Source of the DNA: an uncultured Bacteroides sp.
Lineage (GTDB): Bacteria > Bacteroidota > Bacteroidia > Bacteroidales > Bacteroidaceae
DNA: 20,302 nt
Assembly (NCBI GenBank): GCA_900553815.1
Contig: USEY01000061.1
Span: forward strand, 1-20,302
Direction: 5' to 3'
The notes beneath the pieces are model-generated. The model worked only from the letters and a program-made list of their open reading frames with translations, was not told the origin of the DNA and did no database searches. Shown here piece after piece: positions 15,465-20,302 of this stretch; within the stretch, counting starts at the first letter, position 1; each line of letters begins with the position of its first letter. The position numbers and the translations under genes are program-made.

Positions 15465-15552
15465 GGAGGTAAAGCAGTAGCAGCCGTACAAGCCGGCTTA
15501 GCAAGTAGAGAACTTTACCTACTGAAGCCCGTCAAAACGGGCTGATACCTCC
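15465..15552 (+). promoter_or_regulatory. Foldable intergenic element between adaptor and pump genes
   Basis: GGAGGTA (15465-15471) can pair with TACCTCC (15546-15552) to enclose the element. GGTAAAG (15468-15474) can pair with CTTTACC (15513-15519), and CAGTAG (15475-15480) with CTACTG (15519-15524); these pairings exclude one another in a simple fold. AGCCCGT-CAAA-ACGGGCT at 15526-15543 is a perfect 7-bp hairpin. With no T run it is not a standard terminator. A processing site, an expression balancer or an interspersed palindromic repeat are all possible. Confidence 0.5.
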
Positions 15553-15577
15553 TTGCATACTATAATACTTAACCAAC

Positions 15578-18500
15578 ATGCTCAACAAAATCATACACTT
15601 CTCCCTCCACAACCGCATCGTGGTACTCATAGCCGCCATGCTGTTGCTCATTGGCGGAACTTATACTGCCATACACACGGAAGTGGACGTGTTTCCCGAC
15701 CTGACAGCCCCCACGGTAGTCGTCATGACCGAAGCGGGAGGACTGGCTGCCGAAGAGGTGGAACAGCTCGTCACCTTCCCTATAGAAACCGCCGTGAATG
15801 GCGCTACACACGTGCGCCGCGTACGCTCATCGTCCACCCATAGCTTCTCCGTGGTATGGGTGGAGTTTGACTGGGACACCGATATCTACCTGGCACGACA
15901 GATTGTCAGCGAGAAGCTGGCCATTGTCAGCGAGAGCCTGCCCGCAGGTGTGGGCAAGCCTACCCTGGGTCCCCAGTCGTCCATCCTGGGCGAGATGCTG
16001 ATAGTGGGCCTCACGGCCGACTCCACCTCTATGCTCGACCTCCGCACGCTGGCCGACTGGACCATCCGTCCGCGCCTGCTCTCGACAGGCGGCGTGGCAC
16101 AGGTGGCCGTGCTGGGCGGTGACATCAAGGAATATCAGATACAGCTCGACCCGGAACGCATGCGCCATTACGGTGTGACCCTGGCCGACGTGCTCGGTGC
16201 CACACGGGGCATGAACCTCAATGCAAACGGCGGCGTACTCTACGAGTATGGCAACGAATACATCGTGCGCGGACTGCTCTCCACCACACAGGCACAGGAG
16301 CTGGGACGGGCAGTGGTGAAAGTGGACAAGGGACAAGGTAACGAGACAACAAGTCCCGCATCCTCGTCAACTCCTATCTATCTGGAAGACGTAGCCGATG
16401 TGCATATAGGTGCCAAGGTGCCCAAGCTTGGAACAGCCAGCGAACGGGGCAAACCGGCCGTGCTGCTCACCGTGACCAAGCAGCCAGCCACCAGCACCCT
16501 GGAGCTGACCGACAAACTGGAAGCGGCACTGAAGGACCTGAAGAAAAACCTGCCGCCCGACGTACATGTCAGCACCGACATCTTCCGCCAGAGCCGCTTC
16601 ATCGAAAGCTCCATAGGCAACGTGCAGAAGTCGCTCATCGAGGGCGGTATCTTCGTAGTCATCGTGCTCTTCCTCTTCCTGGCCAACGTCAGGACTACCC
16701 TTATCTCCCTCGTCACACTTCCACTGTCGCTGATAGCGGCCATCGTGGTGCTACACTACATGGGACTGACCATCAATACCATGAGCCTTGGCGGTCTGGC
16801 CATTGCCATAGGGTCGCTGGTGGATGATGCCATTGTGGACGTGGAAAACGTCTACCGCCGCCTGCACGAGAACCGGCTGCTACCACCCGAAAGGCGACTG
16901 CCCGTGCTCCAGGTAGTGTTCAATGCTTCCAAGGAAGTGCGCATGCCTATCCTCAACTCCACTCTCATCATTGTGGTCAGCTTTGTGCCCCTGTTCTTCC
17001 TGAGCGGCATGGAGGGACGCATGCTGGTGCCGCTGGGCATTGCCTTCATCACAGCCCTGGCTGCTTCCACGCTGGTGGCACTGACGCTGACGCCCGTCTT
17101 GTGCTCGTACTTGCTAAGAAGTAAAGAAGATATACATACAGAAGGGGGTATTGACCCGGAAGGTGGAAGTGCGGCAGAGAGACACGTTAGTGTTGGGCAG
17201 AGAGACACGTTAGTGTTGGGGGAAGAGACATGTATGTGTTCGGCCGACAGACACGTGTCTGTTTCGCAAGATGCCTCTACCCCCTCCAGAAGTGTCTCTG
17301 GGGGCGATTCAGTCGTGGCCCGCAAGTTGAAGGAAGGCTATGGCAAGTTGCTTGAAAAAGCCTTACAGCATAAGCGTGCCGTGCTCTCCTCCACCATTGT
17401 CATCTTCCTCATTGCCTTAGGCTGCTTCTTCACCTTGGGCCGCTCGTTCCTGCCGTCGTTCAACGAAGGCTCGTTTACAATCAATATCTCCTCCCTGCCC
17501 GGCATTTCGCTGGAAGAGAGCGACCAGATAGGCCGACGTGCCGAGGAACTGCTGCTGAGCATACCCGAGATTCAGACGGTAGCCCGCAAGACGGGTCGCG
17601 CCGAACTGGACGAGCATTCGCGGGGCGTGAACGGGTCGGAGATTGAGGCACCCTTCGAGCTGAAAGACCGTCCGCGCAGCGAAGTGGTGCGTGAGGTCAG
17701 AGAGAAGCTGGGCACACTGGCCGGCGCCAACATCGAGATAGGTCAGCCCATCAGCCACCGCATTGACGCCATGCTGAGCGGTACGAAGGCCAACATAGCC
17801 ATCAAGCTCTTTGGCGACGACTTGAACCTCATGTTCATGCTGGGCAACGAGATAAAGGCGGCCATTGCCGACGTGCCCGGAGTGGCCGACCTCACCGTGG
17901 AGCAGCAGATAGAACGTCCGCAGCTGGTCATCAAACCCCGGCGCGAGATGCTGGCCAAGTATGGCATCACGCTGCCCCAGTTCTCCGAGTTCGTCAATGC
18001 CTGTCTGGCCGGAGAGACCGTGTCGCAGGTATTCGAGAAGGGCAAGAGCTTCGACTTGGTGGTGCGGGTGCGCCACGACTTGCACGACGAGGCCTCCAAG
18101 CTACAAGACCTCATGATAGACACGGCCGACGGGCAGAAGGTTCCCCTGAGCTACGTGGCCGAGATACGCTCGTCTATGGGACCCAACAGCATAAGCCGCG
18201 AGAACGTAAAGCGCAAGATTGTCATCTCGGCCAACGTGGCCGACCGCGACCTGCGCTCCGTAGTCAACGACATCAGCCAACGCATAGGCAGCGAGATAAC
18301 CCTGCCCGAGGGCTATCACGTGGAATACGGCGGACAGTTCGAGAGTGAGCAGGCAGCCAGCCGTACGCTGATGCTGACCTCGCTGCTCAGCATCATGGTC
18401 ATCTTCCTGCTGCTTTACTATGAATTCCACAACGTCCGCGAGAGTGCCATCGTGCTCATCAACCTGCCGTTGGCACTGATAGGTGGCGTGTTTGTGCTGC

Positions 18501-18862
18501 TGTTTACCACGGGCGAGGTCAGCATACCGGCCATCATCGGTTTCATCTCCTTGTTCGGCATTGCCACCCGCAATGGTATGTTGCTCATCAGCCACTATAA
18601 CCATCTGCAACGCGAGGAGGGCTACTCGGTGTATGCCAGCGTGATGCAAGGTTCGCTCGACCGCTTGAACCCCATCCTGATGACAGCACTCAGCAGTGCC
18701 TTGGCACTTATTCCGCTGGCCCTGGGCGGCGACCTCTCGGGCAACGAGATACAGAGCCCTATGGCCAAGGTCATACTGGGCGGTCTGCTGACGTCTACCG
18801 GCCTCAATGGCTTTATCATCCCCATCGTCTACTTACTCATACATAATAAGGACAAACAATGA
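15578..18862 (+). CDS. RND heavy-metal efflux pump, inner-membrane subunit (CusA/CzcA family)
   Basis: A 1094-residue proton-driven cation exporter. TM1 is at residues 11-30 and is followed by the family start EVDVFPDLTAPTVVVMTEAG. Two large periplasmic regions and two further TM blocks follow (ALKDLK then IFVVIVLFLFLAN near 345; the last block ends at the C-terminus). TM4 carries GSLVDDAIVDVEN near 412-425, with acidic residues expected in the proton relay. The stretch EGSFTINIS near 628 corresponds to EGDLLYMPS of E. coli CusA but lacks its Met, so divalent cations rather than Cu(I)/Ag(I) may be the substrate; this is inference. The central cytoplasmic loop (about 513-575) is expanded by DNA repeats, which accounts for much of the extra length over a typical 1040 or so. 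The stop overlaps the next start in ATGA. Confidence 0.94.
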   Translation: MLNKIIHFSLHNRIVVLIAAMLLLIGGTYTAIHTEVDVFPDLTAPTVVVMTEAGGLAAEEVEQLVTFPIETAVNGATHVRRVRSSSTHSFSVVWVEFDWDTDIYLARQIVSEKLAIVSESLPAGVGKPTLGPQSSILGEMLIVGLTADSTSMLDLRTLADWTIRPRLLSTGGVAQVAVLGGDIKEYQIQLDPERMRHYGVTLADVLGATRGMNLNANGGVLYEYGNEYIVRGLLSTTQAQELGRAVVKVDKGQGNETTSPASSSTPIYLEDVADVHIGAKVPKLGTASERGKPAVLLTVTKQPATSTLELTDKLEAALKDLKKNLPPDVHVSTDIFRQSRFIESSIGNVQKSLIEGGIFVVIVLFLFLANVRTTLISLVTLPLSLIAAIVVLHYMGLTINTMSLGGLAIAIGSLVDDAIVDVENVYRRLHENRLLPPERRLPVLQVVFNASKEVRMPILNSTLIIVVSFVPLFFLSGMEGRMLVPLGIAFITALAASTLVALTLTPVLCSYLLRSKEDIHTEGGIDPEGGSAAERHVSVGQRDTLVLGEETCMCSADRHVSVSQDASTPSRSVSGGDSVVARKLKEGYGKLLEKALQHKRAVLSSTIVIFLIALGCFFTLGRSFLPSFNEGSFTINISSLPGISLEESDQIGRRAEELLLSIPEIQTVARKTGRAELDEHSRGVNGSEIEAPFELKDRPRSEVVREVREKLGTLAGANIEIGQPISHRIDAMLSGTKANIAIKLFGDDLNLMFMLGNEIKAAIADVPGVADLTVEQQIERPQLVIKPRREMLAKYGITLPQFSEFVNACLAGETVSQVFEKGKSFDLVVRVRHDLHDEASKLQDLMIDTADGQKVPLSYVAEIRSSMGPNSISRENVKRKIVISANVADRDLRSVVNDISQRIGSEITLPEGYHVEYGGQFESEQAASRTLMLTSLLSIMVIFLLLYYEFHNVRESAIVLINLPLALIGGVFVLLFTTGEVSIPAIIGFISLFGIATRNGMLLISHYNHLQREEGYSVYASVMQGSLDRLNPILMTALSSALALIPLALGGDLSGNEIQSPMAKVILGGLLTSTGLNGFIIPIVYLLIHNKDKQ
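17175..17266 (+). repeat. Four 23-bp tandem units inside the RND pump gene
   Basis: Units lie at 17175-17197 and 17198-17220 (identical), 17221-17243 and 17244-17266 (degenerate), all sharing AGACAYGT followed by GTGTT or GTCTGTT. Unit 4 contains the perfect palindrome AGACACGTGTCT. Because 23 is not a multiple of three, each unit is read in a different frame. Gain or loss of one unit would shift the pump's reading frame. Confidence 0.9.
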
Positions 18863-20103
18863 AAACCAAAGATTCACTATTCATAACCCTGGCCTTCTGC
18901 CTGCTTCCCTGCCTCACTGTATGGGGACAGGGGCAGGGAGAGGCTATTCAAGCCATCCTGGGCCAGATAGAGATCAACAACCGCGAGCTGCGTGCCAATG
19001 CCCAGCAGACCGATGCCCAGAAACTGGAGAACCGCGCCAGCAACAACCTGCCCAATCCTACGCTGAGCTATGCCCACCTGTGGGACTCGAAGGACAAGGA
19101 CATCACGGTAGGCGAAATGGTCGTTTCGCAGAGCTTCGACTTCCCTACCCTCTATGCAGGGCGCAACAAACTGAACCGCTCCTTGGGCAGCCAGCTCGAT
19201 GCGCAGGCGGCCGACTTCCGCCAGACACTGCTCCTGCAGGCCAAGGAGCTATGCCTCGAGCTCATCATGCTGGGCAAGCAACAGCAACTGCTGGACGAAC
19301 GTCTGAAGAATGCCGAAGATATGGCCGAATACTACGGCCGACGCCTGGAAACGGGCGACGCCAATGCCCTGGAGACAAACAAGATAAACCTGGAGTTGCT
19401 GAATGTAAGGACAGAGGCGCGGCTCAACCGCAATGCCATAGAGAGCCGGATGCGCCAGCTACAGGCACTGAATGCCGACATGCCCCTGACTGCCGGCCGT
19501 CCGCTGCCAGGCAATCCCACGCCTACGGTGGAGGCACTGGGACTGACCTCGTACCCCGACATGCCCCTGCCCGAAAACTTCAGCCAGCTGTGCGACGAGC
19601 TGCTGGCCGCCAGTCCGGCCCTGCAAGCCTTGGAGAGCCAGAGCGAGGTGGCACGCAGGCAACTGTCAGTAAGCCGCCAAGGCTGGCTGCCCCAACTGGA
19701 GCTGGGCTATCGGCGCAACACGGAGTCGGGGCATCCGCTCAACGGTATCGTGGTGGGCTTCTCCTTCCCCCTCTTTGAAAACCGGGGCAAGGTAAAGGCA
19801 GCCCGCACACAGGCCATCAGTACCGACTTTCTGAAGGAAGACGCCCGTCTGAAGGCTTCTTCCGCCTTGTGGCAGCTCTATGAAGAAGCCCGCACGCTGC
19901 AATCGTCCATCCGCGAATACGAGGAAACCTTCAACCGCCAACAGGACCTCACTCTCCTGCGCCAGGCACTGGATGGCGGACAAATCAGCATGATAGAGTA
20001 CTTCGTGGAAGTATCCACCCTCTATCAGAGCCGCACCAACCTGCTTCAGCTTGAAAACCAGTATCAAAAGGCTATGGCCCGGCTCTACAAGTGCCGGCTC
20101 TAA
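18859..20103 (+). CDS. TolC-family outer-membrane efflux channel (CusC type)
   Basis: A 414-residue protein. Signal peptide at residues 1-24 (hydrophobic run ending TVWGQGQ). The two-fold repeated OEP architecture is visible: helix (NNRELRANAQQTDAQKLENR), the NLPNPTLSY motif, the strand segment VSQSFDFPTLYAGRNK, long helices (LLLQAKELCLELIMLGKQQQ), and a second half beginning ASPALQALESQSEVARRQL, with RQGWLPQLELGYRRN, GFSFPLFENRGKVKA and helices to the end. No lipobox is present. It is translationally coupled to the pump gene by a 4-nt overlap. With the adaptor and pump it would form the envelope-spanning export complex. Length is typical of Bacteroidetes CusC-like channels. Confidence 0.92.
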   Translation: MKTKDSLFITLAFCLLPCLTVWGQGQGEAIQAILGQIEINNRELRANAQQTDAQKLENRASNNLPNPTLSYAHLWDSKDKDITVGEMVVSQSFDFPTLYAGRNKLNRSLGSQLDAQAADFRQTLLLQAKELCLELIMLGKQQQLLDERLKNAEDMAEYYGRRLETGDANALETNKINLELLNVRTEARLNRNAIESRMRQLQALNADMPLTAGRPLPGNPTPTVEALGLTSYPDMPLPENFSQLCDELLAASPALQALESQSEVARRQLSVSRQGWLPQLELGYRRNTESGHPLNGIVVGFSFPLFENRGKVKAARTQAISTDFLKEDARLKASSALWQLYEEARTLQSSIREYEETFNRQQDLTLLRQALDGGQISMIEYFVEVSTLYQSRTNLLQLENQYQKAMARLYKCRL

Positions 20104-20147
20104 GCAGCGCATGCCAAGAGGGTATCAAAACGAACTATCCTTATCTT

Positions 20148-20212
20148 TTAGACGCGGGTAAAGCGGATTAGGCAATAAAGAAATCTGTTTTACCCGCACA
20201 ATCCGCGTCTAA
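20148..20212 (+). terminator. Palindromic 3' element, possible terminator of the efflux operon
   Basis: TTAGACGCGG (20148-20157) pairs with CCGCGTCTAA (20203-20212). The internal pair GCGGGTAAA (20154-20162) and TTTACCCGC (20189-20197) shares bases with the outer stem, so the two folds compete. It lies about 45 nt after the stop codon. There is no long T run after the stem, so it may be an interspersed palindromic repeat rather than a terminator. Confidence 0.5.
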
Positions 20213-20222
20213 TAAATAGGTT

Positions 20223-20298
20223 TACTTAAGTTTCTGATTTGATATTCCACAGGAAGTTAAGAAGTTATAGAAGTTATCACTTCGCTTTGCTCTGTTAG
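20223..20298. repeat. Right arm of the window-bounding inverted repeat
   Basis: This is the reverse complement of 1-76, perfect over 20252-20298. It includes three GAAGTTA units (starting 20253, 20261, 20270) followed by an inverted ACTTC. It lies downstream of the plus-strand efflux operon, so relative to the upstream operon it reads in the same sense as the left arm. A further GAAGT begins at 20298, so the repeat may extend past the window. Confidence 0.95.
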
Positions 20299-20302
20299 AA
20301 GT

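Noticed and set aside
18807..19778. 323-codon plus-strand frame overlapping the channel gene
   Set aside because: It is out of frame with the clear TolC-family gene at 18859-20103 and its translation is Pro/Gly/Arg/Gln-rich without domain features.
1..20302. Composite transposon or integrative element
   Set aside because: No transposase, integrase, mobilisation gene or target duplication is visible despite the inverted ends.

Overview
The window looks like a chromosomal segment from a Bacteroides-type organism (Bacteroidales). The evidence is promoters of the Bacteroides form (TTTG, 19 bp, TAnnTTTG) with few Shine-Dalgarno sites, a BACON-domain lipoprotein, a DUF5683 protein, TonB C-terminal domains of Bacteroidetes type, and a metal efflux operon preceded by a small His-rich DUF6769-like protein. 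The species cannot be named from sequence alone.

Layout. Positions 1-607 hold no convincing gene but contain repeats: one arm of a long inverted repeat at the left edge, a heptamer repeat with a hairpin, and a 22-bp repeat cluster ending in a terminator-like hairpin. Positions 608-10593 are eight co-directional minus-strand genes, read right to left: DUF5683 protein, CarboxypepD-reg/BACON lipoprotein, two WG-repeat lipoproteins, two Sel1-repeat/LamG-like proteins, two Sel1-repeat/TonB-C proteins. Each of the last three types occurs as an adjacent pair, spacing is tight (3-nt gaps or a 4-nt overlap at several junctions), and every protein carries an export signal. It looks like one operon for an envelope system whose function I cannot name. 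Positions 10594-11922 have no large gene. They hold a promoter, a structured RNA of about 285 nt that ends in a U-rich terminator, a duplicated leader with a short relic ORF, and two sizeable inverted repeats.

The right half is markedly more GC-rich. A minus-strand ABC-F ATPase (11923-13563) with its own terminator and -7 box lies divergent from a plus-strand operon: a DUF6769-like His-rich protein, a His-rich lipoprotein adaptor (CusB/CzcB type), an RND pump (CusA/CzcA type) and a TolC-type outer-membrane channel. The last three would form a tripartite heavy-metal efflux complex. The pump has four 23-bp tandem DNA units inside the coding sequence for its central cytoplasmic loop, and the adaptor-pump gap is densely foldable.

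The window is bounded by a 47-bp perfect (76-bp imperfect) inverted repeat. Each arm lies downstream of an outward-facing operon in the same orientation relative to transcription, which fits an interspersed 3'-end element at least as well as a 20-kb invertible segment. No recombinase, transposase, tRNA, rRNA or CRISPR array was seen.
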